NCBI GenBank assembly: GCA_015183035.1 | Contig: JACZZP010000017.1 | Coordinates: 1,612,001-1,676,000, forward strand | Source of the DNA: Meloidogyne chitwoodi | Taxonomy: Eukaryota; Nematoda; Chromadorea; Rhabditida; Meloidogynidae | Reading direction: 5' to 3' | Length of the DNA: 64,000 nucleotides | In this document: in pieces, positions 1-9,391 of the stretch | How the letters are laid out: every line of letters starts with the position of its first letter | Numbering within the stretch: the stretch's first letter is position 1 | Notes under the pieces: model-generated | Told to the model about the DNA's origin: nothing | The model's input: the letters and a program-made list of their open reading frames with translations, nothing else | Databases searched by the model: none | Made by a program: the position numbers and the translations under genes

Positions 1-299
1 AATAAAGAAAAAAATTTTTTTTACAAGATTTAATTTCTAAAGTACTTTTTTAAATTTTAAAGTACCTTCTTTATTAGAAAAAAATTTTTTTTTTAATTTT
101 GAGGAAGAAAATTTAAAAAAATTTCCTGGAAATAAATTTTAAATTTGTTAGAATTTTTTTTTTAATTATAAGAAAGACAAATTTTTAAATAAAGAAAATT
201 TCCGGAAGTAATTTAAAGTACTTTTAAAATTATAAATAAAAAGTGGGCGTATAAAATCAATTAAATTTATCTAAAAAAATTTAATTGATTTTTTTAGTA
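1..299. other. AT-rich upstream flank of gene A
   Basis: No gene seen. The stretch holds AT-rich sequence resembling the upstream regions of the paralogs (words around ttccggaagtaatttaaag recur near 5890 and 9130). It leads into the promoter that is split by the foldback element that follows. Confidence 0.5.
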
Positions 300-1181
300 T
301 TTAAGTAGGTGCGACGACATTTGCGCCGTTGACATTTACGCCGCGACACTTGCGCTGCGACTTATGCGCCGACGACATTTGCGGCGACGACTTTTGCGCC
401 AACGACTTTTGCGCCGGAAATATTTTAAAACGCGACATTTGCGCCGCCTTTAAATTAAAAAAATAAAGTAATATGTATTTATTAAAGGATTAAAAAATTA
501 TTAAAAAAATTAAACTAAAATGTATCAACTAAATAAATCCGATTAAGATTCTAAATATTCATTAACCAAGAACCAGCTAATATTAATGATCAAGTTTGGA
601 TAACACATTTACATGCATTATCATATCGTTTAACTACAAAAGGAATTGATAATTGGATTGATTAGTTGCTAATTAATATTTCAAACCTGTTAGGCTGTTG
701 AAAATTTTAATAATAAACATCCTTTCAATAAATGATTAAATTTAATTTTAAAATCATTTTAGACTTAATTCTTTGGGATCAACCCTGAATATAGAAACCC
801 TGAATATCTAATTAGCCAGTTTGCCAAACTGCCAATTTGGTCAATTAATAAAACACTCCTTGTAGGTCCAAGTTTGAATGGGACCAAATTGTTTTAAGAG
901 ATTTGACCGAATTGGCAATTGGACCAATTGGCTAATAGATATTCAGGGTTTCGATATTCAGGGATGGACCCAATTCTTTTTAAAATTTAATTTTTTAAAT
1001 CTTTAATATTACTTTATTTTTTTAATTTAAAGGCGGCGCAAATGTCGCGTTTTAAAATATTTCCGGCGCAAAAGTCGTCGGCGCAAAAGTCGTCGCCGCA
1101 AATGTCGTCGGCGCATAAGTCGCAGCGCAAGTGTCGCGGCGCAAATGTCAACGGCGCAAATGTCCTGCAACCTTTAAGTAG
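300..1181. mobile_element. Foldback DNA transposon (non-autonomous) with long GC-rich inverted arms
   Basis: Arms of about 165 bp (about 309-472 and 1004-1172) are near-perfect inverted copies. Both are built of short GC-rich units of the type gcgacgacatttgcgcc, which stand out sharply from the AT-rich surroundings. The sequence tttaagta(g) occurs at 300-308 and again at 1173-1181, outside both arms. Paralog promoters show a single, similar site (tatttaaatagctt), so this is a target-site duplication of 8-9 bp, as expected for hAT- or Mutator-type transposition. There is no transposase. The element separates the distal promoter of gene A from its proximal 130 bp. A second, unrelated-looking palindrome sits inside it (784-968). 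Confidence 0.85.
784..968. mobile_element. Palindromic MITE nested inside the foldback element
   Basis: Left and right halves are inverted: gaatatctaattagcca near 805 pairs with tggctaatagatattc near 930, with ttgaccgaattggcaattgg on the right. The core resembles the palindromes at 14404-14556 and 18999-19153, which share the agagatttgaccgaa words, so this is a family of about 150-190 bp non-autonomous elements. The ends atattcaggg are seen on both sides. Confidence 0.65.
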
Positions 1182-1301
1182 CTTTAAATAAATTATTAAC
1201 ACATAAATAAATAAAATAAAATTCTTATAAAAATTTAAGTTTTCAAAAACATTTAAACTAACCCCAAAATTACCTTTTTATAAAATATTTAATTGAAAAA
1301 A

Positions 1302-2863
1302 ATGTTTTTTTCAATTAAATTATTTTTTTTAATTATTTTAATTATTTTTCCTTTAATTTTAAATGCTATGGAGAAACAGAGAGGAAATAATAGTCAACAA
1401 AAACAACAAAAAGCAAGTTTAAGTTTAATTAAAATTTAATAATTAATTTTATTAAGGGAGAAAGTTCAACTGTTTTATTAGGTAATGACAATATTGAATC
1501 TTCATTAAACCCTCAAGAAGTAAAATTAAATTATTTATTATAATTAAAATTTATTTTTAAAGACTATGACTACAATTTTAAGCTTTTTAAGTAAAGTTCC
1601 ACAAGTTGAGGTAAAACAATCTTTTTTAAATATATTTTTAATTTGATATTTTCAAAATAAAATATTAAATATATTATCCTTTTTTTATAATTAATTTATG
1701 TTTTTTTGGTATTAAAATAAAAAAAAAAGGAAAAAAAATTAGAAAATTTTTAATTATTTTAAATTATTTAGGAGATAACCTTTCTTTAAAAAATAAAATA
1801 TTAAATAAAATAAAATAAATAAATAAATTAAATATTAAAAAAATAAATTAAATAAATTAAATAAATAAAATAAATTTATTTAAAAAATTATTTTTAGATA
1901 AATAAAGCTGTTAATTTTATTATTGATATTAAACAAATTAATGAAGCAGAAAAAAATAGAATAATTAATATTAATAAAAATGATAAAATTCAATTTTTAA
2001 TTGGAGAAATAATTTCTAGCCAATTAGCTTTAAAAATTGCAAAAGGAATAAAAAATCAAAATATTTCATTATTTAAGGATTATAATGTTAGTTTTAATTT
2101 TTTCTAATTTTTCTAATTTTTTTAAAAATTTTAGGAATTTACTTTAGACTTTGCAATTCTTAGAGAAGTTGTTGAACTTGAAAAACAAAAATGTGATAAT
2201 AATAATATTGGTGATATTAAATGTTTTTTATGTAATGAACCAATGAATACAGAAAATGAAGAAATTATTTGTTTAAAAGAATGTGGACATATTTTACATG
2301 AAAATTGTTTTATTGAAGATATGATACAAAATTATTCAAAAAGTGGATATTGTCCTCAATGTGAAATAAATGAATATGAAAATCAAGAGCATGGACAAAC
2401 TAGTCAAAATATAAATTTAAATCAAGATATTATTGAACAATCAATTGGACATTCTCCTCAACATTTAGATGAAGGTATTGGCCAAAAAGAAGAAGAAATA
2501 GTTGAACAAGTTCAATCTGATGAAAGATCAAAATCACCTAAAAATATAAATAGTAATCCAAGAAGTAAGTCTACTTTTGAGGGTATTGGACGAAAAGATG
2601 AAGAAATAAATAATCAATCTCTTACTGAAAGATCAAAATCATTTGGTGGCCTTAGTAGAAGATTTTTTTCTACTCCAAGTCCAGGCAGATTATTAAAAAG
2701 TCCGAAAAAATCTTTTGAAAGTGCAGTCGATAATTTAAGAAAAAAATCAACAGCAATTGTCAAATCTTTAATAGGTTTAAGCAAAGGAAAATCATCTAAA
2801 AAAAGTCCAAAGAAAGTAAAATCAAATAAAAAAGATGAAAATAATTCAGATTATAAACATTAA
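1302..2863 (+). CDS. Secreted RING-H2 protein, array gene A
   Basis: Predicted 379 aa in five exons: 1302-1412, 1457-1519, 1563-1610, 1898-2086, 2135-2863; all junctions keep frame. The first intron uses a GC-AG donor (gcaagt at 1413); its boundary is fixed by near-identity to exon 1 of gene F. Residues 1-22 form a signal peptide ending in LILNA. The RING-H2 ligands are C167, C170, C187, H189, H192, C195, C210, C213 (C-x2-C-x16-C-x-H-x2-H-x2-C-x14-C-x2-C). A Q/E/S-rich linker follows, then a basic tail with STPSPGRLLKSPKKS and a Lys/Ser-rich end. Known of the fold: RING-H2 domains recruit ubiquitin E2 enzymes. Inferred: an exported E3 ligase-like protein, possibly an effector. No transmembrane segment is seen apart from the signal. 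Function is unproven. Confidence 0.85.
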
Positions 2864-3184
2864 TTTTTTTGAAAAGAATTAAAAAAACTGTAAAAAACAA
2901 AAATTTTAAAAATTCTAAATTATTATAATTTTTATTATTTTTTTAAAAACAATTTTTTATTTTTTCATTATTAATTAACACGTAAAAAATTTAAAAAACC
3001 TCATAAATTTCTAAAATTATTTTTATTTATTTTAAGACTAACAATCTTTTTTTTATTTATTTAATTTATTATACATCTATTATTTAAATATTCTTTTTTT
3101 ATATAATTTTTATTTATTTTATTTAGCATTTTTTAAAGTAAATATATCTATTGGGTAAATTTGTTTTTTTAATTTTTATTTAAA
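2864..3184. other. Intergenic, downstream of gene A
   Basis: AT-rich 3' flank. The word agtaaatatatctattgggtaaat near 3136 recurs after genes C, D and F (agtaaagatatttgggtaaat), so the 3' flanks were duplicated with the genes. No gene seen. Confidence 0.5.
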
Positions 3185-3587
3185 CTAGCAGAGTTGGTTG
3201 CCCTTCTCAGCTAGCAAAAACACACAAACTTAAAATAACATATAAAAACATACATAATTATAAGCTTCCTTGAGAACAAAACAAAAACACATAAACATAA
3301 ATAAACTTATCCATAATTGTTCAAAGACTTCTTTAATTCAAAACACCAAGCAAAATAAAACAAAAACATTAATTTAAAACATTTCGATCACAAAACAATA
3401 CACCTATTGGCAAAAAACATAATTTTAATCAAATTTCAAGTTTAATCTTTAATATAATTTATTTTCAAGTTCAAGTTTATTTTCAAGTTGCAAACCTTAC
3501 TATAAAAACCCCTCATTTTCACTTCCCTCAATCACTTGTCTATAAAAACCGGACAAATACACACACTTTTCTCATTATATAATTAGA
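3185..3587 (-). mobile_element. Non-autonomous Helitron-like element, copy 1
   Basis: Read on the minus strand it starts TC (complement of 3586-3587) and ends CTAG (3185-3188), and it lies between A and T, as Helitrons do. It is 403 bp and matches the element at 27688-28158 at both ends and in several internal blocks, for example acaaaacaaaaac and ataaaaaccc followed by cattttcac. The 3' hairpin seen in the other copy is degraded here. No helicase is encoded. Confidence 0.65.
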
Positions 3588-4544
3588 TAATTTTAAAGAA
3601 AAAATATAATAATTAAAAAATGTCCTGAATTTAATAATAAAATAACAGAATATATGTCAAATGAATTTTTATGGACCGTGCATCTTAAAAATTTTCCGGT
3701 CATGACCAAACATAAAATGACTTGACCAAAGCTGTGGTAATGGTAAGGTAATTTTTGTGACCTCAAAAAGGTCGGTCAAAAGAGAACAATGGTCCTCTTT
3801 AAGTGATAATTTCGTTCTAAATGTTTTAGTTAAATTTCTTTACATTTATTATAGTGGAATAAAATTTAAAATTTTGATTAATACTCTCGATAGTGGATAT
3901 TCTACACTGTGGAAAAATGTTCGTACCTGTACGTGTCCATTATATCTAGATTCGACTGAAATTAATTTTACCCAGTAAATACTCATTCAAAATAAAATAA
4001 AACAATTCCCGAAACTTTTTTTACTTTAAAAATAAAAATTGTTTTACATTAATAAGAGAAATGTGTTTTAAATAAATAAAATTAAAATAAATTATCACAA
4101 AATAAAAAAATATTACATAATATTAGGCAAAAGAACATAAAAAATTATATATATTTTTGTGTTTTTTAATATTTTTTAGAATTAAATAAATAAAAAATAA
4201 TAATTAAAATAATTCAGAAATACGTTAAATATTAGAAAACATGTAAATATATAAGCTATAATTTAAAGGGAATATAATAAATAATAAAATAAAACCTCTC
4301 CTTTTTTGGAAGAAGATTATATTTTAGGAAATACTTTATAAAAGGATATTTCTAAAAATAAATAAATATATTTTCATATAAAATCCAAAAAACAATTTAG
4401 AATTAAAATTAAATTTAGAATAATTTTTCAAAAGATTTTTTTTAGCAAAAAATACAATTTTTTTAATTTTTGTTTTTTTAATTTTTTACATAGAATAATA
4501 AATTTATTTTTTAAAAAATCTTTTCATTGTTTAACTTTCAATAA
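3588..4544. other. Intergenic, no gene recognised
   Basis: AT-rich. A short open frame at 3757-3978 shows no recognisable domain, no signal peptide and no paralog here, so I do not call it. Words such as ccggtcatgaccaa near 3700 and a few bases of ggtcggtca look like relics of a repeat. Confidence 0.4.
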
Positions 4545-4939
4545 TTAAATACAATCAACACATTTACATTCTCCATTGGAAAATATACTGTAATAATTAT
4601 TCTTCTCATATACACAACCTTTACGTTTTTTACAATTATTTTCTTTAAGATTCTTGCATTGTGGCCAACATTGAATATATAAATTATTTTGAGACTCAAT
4701 ATCTTTTTTATTATAAACCCATTCAGATTTGTTATCTTTCTTATCTGAAGCTGTGTAATACCCCAGAGCATCTAAAAAATAAAAAATATTTTTATTTTAT
4801 TTTTAAAAATAAAAGAAATAAAACAAATATTTGTTTATTAAATTAATTTTAAAAATACTTTGTTCGTCACATCTAATTTGTTCATTAGCATTTAACAACA
4901 CAGGAATTAAAAATTGAATAAAAATAAAAAACCTTTCAT
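4545..4939 (-). pseudogene. Small cysteine-rich secreted protein, possibly frameshifted
   Basis: Two exons on the minus strand, 4859-4939 and 4545-4771, joined in phase 1 (donor gtattt, acceptor tttttag). The long frame gives a hydrophobic leader ending VLLNA, then NEQIRCDEQ, then a mature part of about 85 residues with eight cysteines in total and the C-terminus ECKCVDCI. The only nearby ATG (4937-4939) is one base out of frame. One extra T in the T-run just after it would give a start MKG directly into FFIFIQFLIPVLLNA, a good signal peptide. So it is either a pseudogene with a one-base deletion, an assembly error in a homopolymer, or a gene with an unseen upstream start exon. I do not recognise the family. 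Secreted cysteine-rich proteins are typical of nematode secretomes. Confidence 0.55.
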
Positions 4940-5680
4940 TTATAAATATTTTTTTATAATCAAAAATTTTGTTTAAATAATTTTATTAAATTTTCTTGCC
5001 AATTTATATAATAAATATTTTTTAATTTTTAAAAATTGGGTAGTGAAGCAAGGAAAAATTTGTTTTATTTATATTAAATGTCTATTTCTTTAATTTAATT
5101 TATTTCTATACACTCTACTTTTTCGAATGATATCTCACGAGTCTTAGATATAATTCTAATTTAAATAAATAAGTCAACTGATTTAGTAGTACTTTCTTTG
5201 TTTAAAATATTTTAATAAATTTAAATGTTTTAAATAAATTAAAAAAACTCTTGACTGTCTGATTCTTCTATCAAATCATTTGAGGCATTAAAAGTAGTAA
5301 TTGATTTATAATTTAAAATAATATTTTAAATTATTTTAAAAAAGTAAAGCCTCTAAGAAGTAGAGAAGGTTTGAAACCAATCCGGTTTGATTTTTAAATA
5401 ATAATTTTTAAATTATAAAAATTATTTGACTCTGTAAGGCTAACATTTTAGGATATTTTTAGAGTTAAAAAATATTTAATTTATTAAATTAAATATTTTT
5501 TTTTTAAAACTATAAATTTTGAAGCAAAATAAAAAAAAAATTTTAATCTGCAAAGAAAAATGAGAAAATATTTTAAATCAATATAAAAATATTTTTTATA
5601 AAAAATAATTTAAAAAATAATTTAAAAAATAATAAAATAGCTATAATAAAGTAAAATATAAAATTAAAAATTTCAGAATT
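4940..5680. other. Intergenic, no gene recognised
   Basis: AT-rich, long A/T runs, no coding frame with support. I see nothing specific. Confidence 0.4.
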
Positions 5681-6171
5681 TAAAAATGAAATAAAAATGA
5701 ATGTGCGGAATTAATAGAAATTATAGGATAAAGAATAGTAAAAATTAAAAAAAAATTTTTAAAAGTTAAAATGCCTAAATTAATTTTTAAATAAATAAAA
5801 AAATAAATTTAAATGTTCAACACCCATAATTTAATTAAATAAATATTTCTTAAAGTACTTTCTTTGTTAGATTTTTTTTAATTTTGAATAATTTAAATTT
5901 CTCGGAAGTAATTTTAAAGTACTTTTTTAGAAAATTATAAGGAAGAAAAATTTTAAAAAATTATATTAACAAAGGAAAATGCCCGGAAATATTAAAGGGC
6001 AAACTCAAATAAATTATTCAATCAATGGGGGAATGCGTAGGTTAGAAAAATTAATTTGAATAAAGGAGTGTTAAATAATTTAAAATTTTTTATTATTTAA
6101 ACAGTTCAAAAAAAACTAAAATTAATTAAATTTTATTTAAAATATTTTATTTAAAAATAAATTATTAAAAC
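5681..6171. repeat. Duplicated upstream block of the C/E subfamily, copy 1
   Basis: Closely matches 8930-9391 (upstream of gene C) through words such as gcggaattaatagaaattataggata, gtaattttaaagtact, gggggaatgcgtaggttagaaa and aaaggagtgttaaataa. A third copy lies before gene E and is split there by a solo LTR. This copy leads to the relic exon at 6172 rather than to an intact gene. Confidence 0.75.
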
Positions 6172-6213
6172 ATGTTAGTCTCTACTTTATTAATGTTTTC
6201 CTTATTATTTTAA
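6172..6213 (+). pseudogene. Relic first exon of a C/E-type secreted gene
   Basis: Begins MLVSTLLMFSLLF and then stops, against MLVSTFLKFSILL in gene C. It sits in the same position relative to the duplicated upstream block as the start codon of gene C. The rest of the gene is not found before gene B starts at 6568. It is best read as a dead duplicate; the next functional unit is gene B. Confidence 0.6.
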
Positions 6214-6567
6214 ACGAGAATGAGATGTTTTAAAATAAAATTTAATTTTAATTGGAGAATTAAATATTTTAGAAAAAACATCGTCTTTTGTTTCATAACT
6301 TTTTCTGTTTTCTTATTTTTTTTTTCGAATTTTTAAATTAATATTTTAGTTTCGATCAACAGAGTAATTCAGTCAATAAGGTTATTACCACAAAACAATT
6401 AACCCTAAATTAAAATTAAAAAAAAGTTCCATTCCAAAAATTTTGAAAAATTAAAATTTTATTAAATTTTAATTTCTAATTAAATATTAAAATTAATTAG
6501 AAAATCCAAGACTCGACAAATATTATTTTTTAAATAAATTTAAATTTCTTTTTATATTTTAGAATAT

Positions 6568-7811
6568 ATGTTTATTTCAACAAAACTAATTTTCTTTATT
6601 TCTTTTATTTTAATTAATTTATTTTATATTAATGCATTTAGTGAAGAACAACTTGAAAACATTTTCAAAGAAAGCCTAGAAAGTGAAGAAAAAATAGATA
6701 AGGTAAATTTATTTAATTATATTAATTAATATTAAATTTAAAATTTTTCAAAATAAAAAAAAATTAGAAAAATATAAAAAATACTTTAACATTTTATTAA
6801 AAAATTGTTTTTTTTAGTTAGATATATTTCTCGATAAAATTTTAAAAATTAACGGAAATAAAGAAAATGAAAGACCCAAAGAAATAAGAAAAATGAAAAC
6901 TATTGAGGATATTATTGAGTTTATAAGTCGTTATATACTTCGTTGTTTTACACCAATAAATAAACTTGAAAACAACAATAGTACTGTAATATCTAATATT
7001 AAATATCATGTAGCAATAAATGCTCGGGCAAGTTTTATTTTTAATTAATATATTTAAGAATGCCATAATTTAATTTTTGAATCAACTTTTTTTTTATTAT
7101 TATAATTCCAATTAATTATAAAAATTAACTACCCAGTTGTACAAAAAATAAAATTTGTAGTCCAATTTGGTTATTTTCTTTTTTTTTCATAAATAAATAG
7201 TATCCCTCTAATCAGTGTTCTCCTGACTGGGTTTCGGTCAAGACCAAAAATGACCAGACCTGACCTGACCGAAATTTTTTGTCAGGTCAGTAAATGAGAC
7301 ATTAATTGATTAACAAAACTTGTTTGGATATAAAAGTTCATTGGCTTATAAATTAAAATAAAAAATTAAAATATAAGTATATTTATAGAGCAAAATTACA
7401 AGTCTTATGATTGCAAGTATTCCAAATTATGTCGTTGAATTTTCAACAAATATGGGAAGTTGTTCATTATGTACGAATGTTATTTATAATGATATTGTTA
7501 AGCTTGGTTGCGGACATTATTTTCATTCTGAATGCTTGATAACTATGCTACAAAATAATATACCTGAACAAATACATAATAATAGCCTTTTTAATTGTCC
7601 TAATTGTCGTAACTTAATAAAAGGTTATAAAATAAAAAAAACAAAAGGAGAATCTTCTAGTCAACGTCAACAAAGAAATGAACAAAGTTCAATACAAAGC
7701 AGTGTTGTGGACAGTTTAAACCGATATAATAATTATGGTCAATCAAGTAGTCAAAATAATCAATATTATGGGGGACATGGCTCATCATGGAATGGTGGTT
7801 ATTATCCATAA
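6568..7811 (+). CDS. Secreted RING-H2 protein, array gene B
   Basis: Predicted 255 aa in three exons: 6568-6702, 6818-7027, 7389-7811, all phase 0. The second intron needs a GC-AG donor (gcaagt at 7028) to stay in frame. Residues 1-23 are a signal peptide (ending FYINA). A charged helical region follows, then a textbook RING-H2: C140, C143, C156, H158, H161, C164, C185, C188. The C-terminus differs from the other members: it is Ser/Gln/Asn-rich and ends in Gly/Tyr (HGSSWNGGYYP), with no basic SPGR tail. The 361-bp second intron holds GC-richer repeat debris (ctgacctgaccgaa). Inferred role: exported E3-type RING protein of a separate branch of the array. Confidence 0.82.
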
Positions 7812-8929
7812 TTTATTGAAAAATGAGTTGTGGAAGTTGATTATGGAAAAAACATATGAAAATACATACTATGTGTGTATCGATGCATTAAAAAAGATAT
7901 ATATATGCATAATTTTATATATTTTTTAATTTTATATTGCCTTTATTATGTAATCTGTTTATTTATTATTATATAATGTAATTCTTTTTTATTTATTTAT
8001 TTAAAATTATTATTTATTTTATTTATTTAAAATACATATACTATTTTCTTATTATATAAAACAATTTTTATTTGAATTTTTAAAGTAAAAAAGTTTCGGG
8101 AATTATTTTTATTTTTAAATTGAGTATTTATAGAGTAAAATGAATTAATTAATTATACAAATTAAGGAAAAGAAATTTCATAAGTAAATAATTATTTCCA
8201 AGTAAAAAATAATTTTAGAAATTGCTTACTAGGTTTACATATAACAAAAAAATACAAATTTTGAGTAAAATCGTAAAAGAATATATCAAAAACAATTCAA
8301 TTTATAGGAATATGTACAATCTGATTTGTTGACAAACAATTTAGAGTTCTTCTTAAGCTCTTGGCTGTGGATATTATTTTCATTCTCATTCTGGCTCTAG
8401 CACAGTTTATGATTCCAAACAAACTATGAGTCAATCAGAAATTTAAAGTCCAATGAAATTATCTAACTATGATTTTCGTTAAGTATTTTACTTTTTTTTT
8501 AAATTTATTTTCGGCGAAAAAATATAAACTATTCGTCTCGTTGAGCTATTATGTCGGTTGATACTACATTCGATCAGCAAAAATGACTATGAGAAAGGAT
8601 AGACCATTGAAAATCGTAAAACCGTAGGGGGGAGTAAGCTCATTTTAGGTGGTTACCGAGACTGCTCAAAAATCTATTTCTATCGAACTTTTAATTAGAA
8701 TAACATTGTACAAACTTATCCAATAGAGACGATTTTGGTCTTATTCGACTAAGCACGAAGAGCTTTTTCAAATGAAATAAACTTTATTCATATTTGAATT
8801 GTTATATTCTAAAATAGGTTCTCTCACTTCTCACTTATTTGACGAAAAATTATTTATTTTCATTGGACTCATATACTGTACTAGAGCCTCTTTACTCTTT
8901 ATCTAGCACAAGAAATGGAAATAAAAATT
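7812..8929. other. Intergenic with repeat relics
   Basis: Contains the RING relic listed at 8353-8402 and, at about 8560-8680, a block (aggggggagtaagctcatttta) that also occurs in a tyrosinase intron near 25455 and, weaker, near 47800. This marks a dispersed repeat whose limits I cannot set. No gene seen. Confidence 0.5.
8353..8402 (+). pseudogene. Relic RING fragment related to gene B
   Basis: The stretch aagctcttggctgtggatattattttcattct aligns with the gene B segment around 7500-7535 that encodes the C-G-H-x2-H core (ggttgcggacattattttcattct). No frame is open around it and the following cysteine is lost. A decayed partial duplicate of gene B. Homology is by eye over about 40 bases. Confidence 0.5.
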
Positions 8930-9391
8930 AATGAGCGGAATTAATAGAAATTATAGGATAGAAAATAGTAAAAAATAAAAAAAAATTGTTAAAGTAAAAA
9001 TGTATAAATTAATTTTTAAATAAAATATAAATAAATTTAAATGTTCAAAACCCATAATTTAAATTTCCCGAATATAATTTTATAAAAGGACTTTCTTTGT
9101 TAGATTTTTTTTTTAATTTTGAATAATTTAAATTTCCAGGAAGTAATTTTAAAGTACTTTTTTAGAAAATTATAAGGAAGAAAAATTTTAAAAAATTATA
9201 TTAACAAAGGAAAATGCCAGGAAATATTAAAGGTCAAATTCAAATAAATTATTCAAACAATGGGGGAATGCGTAGGTTAGAAAAATTAATTAGAATAAAG
9301 GAGTGTTAAATAATTTAAAATTTTTTAATATTTAAACAGTTCAATAAAACTATAATTAATTATATTTTATTTAAAATAAATTAATTAAAAA
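8930..9391. promoter_or_regulatory. Upstream block of gene C (copy 2 of the duplicated block)
   Basis: Close match to 5681-6171 and, in its last 150 bp, to the region before gene E. Conservation across three copies of an otherwise drifting AT-rich sequence suggests recent duplication and possibly a shared promoter. No TATA box can be singled out in this composition. Confidence 0.6.

Noticed and set aside
309..472. CRISPR-like or tandem-repeat array of gcgacgacatttgcgcc units
   Set aside because: Units are irregular, have no constant spacers, and occur as the arm of a foldback element in a eukaryotic genome.
1014..1202. Cysteine/aspartate-rich open frame (LRCDLCADDICGDD...)
   Set aside because: It is a translation of the GC-rich inverted arm of the foldback element; the repeat units create the pattern.
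3757..3978. 73-codon open frame between the Helitron-like element and the Cys-rich gene
   Set aside because: No signal, domain, paralog or splice context; likely chance.
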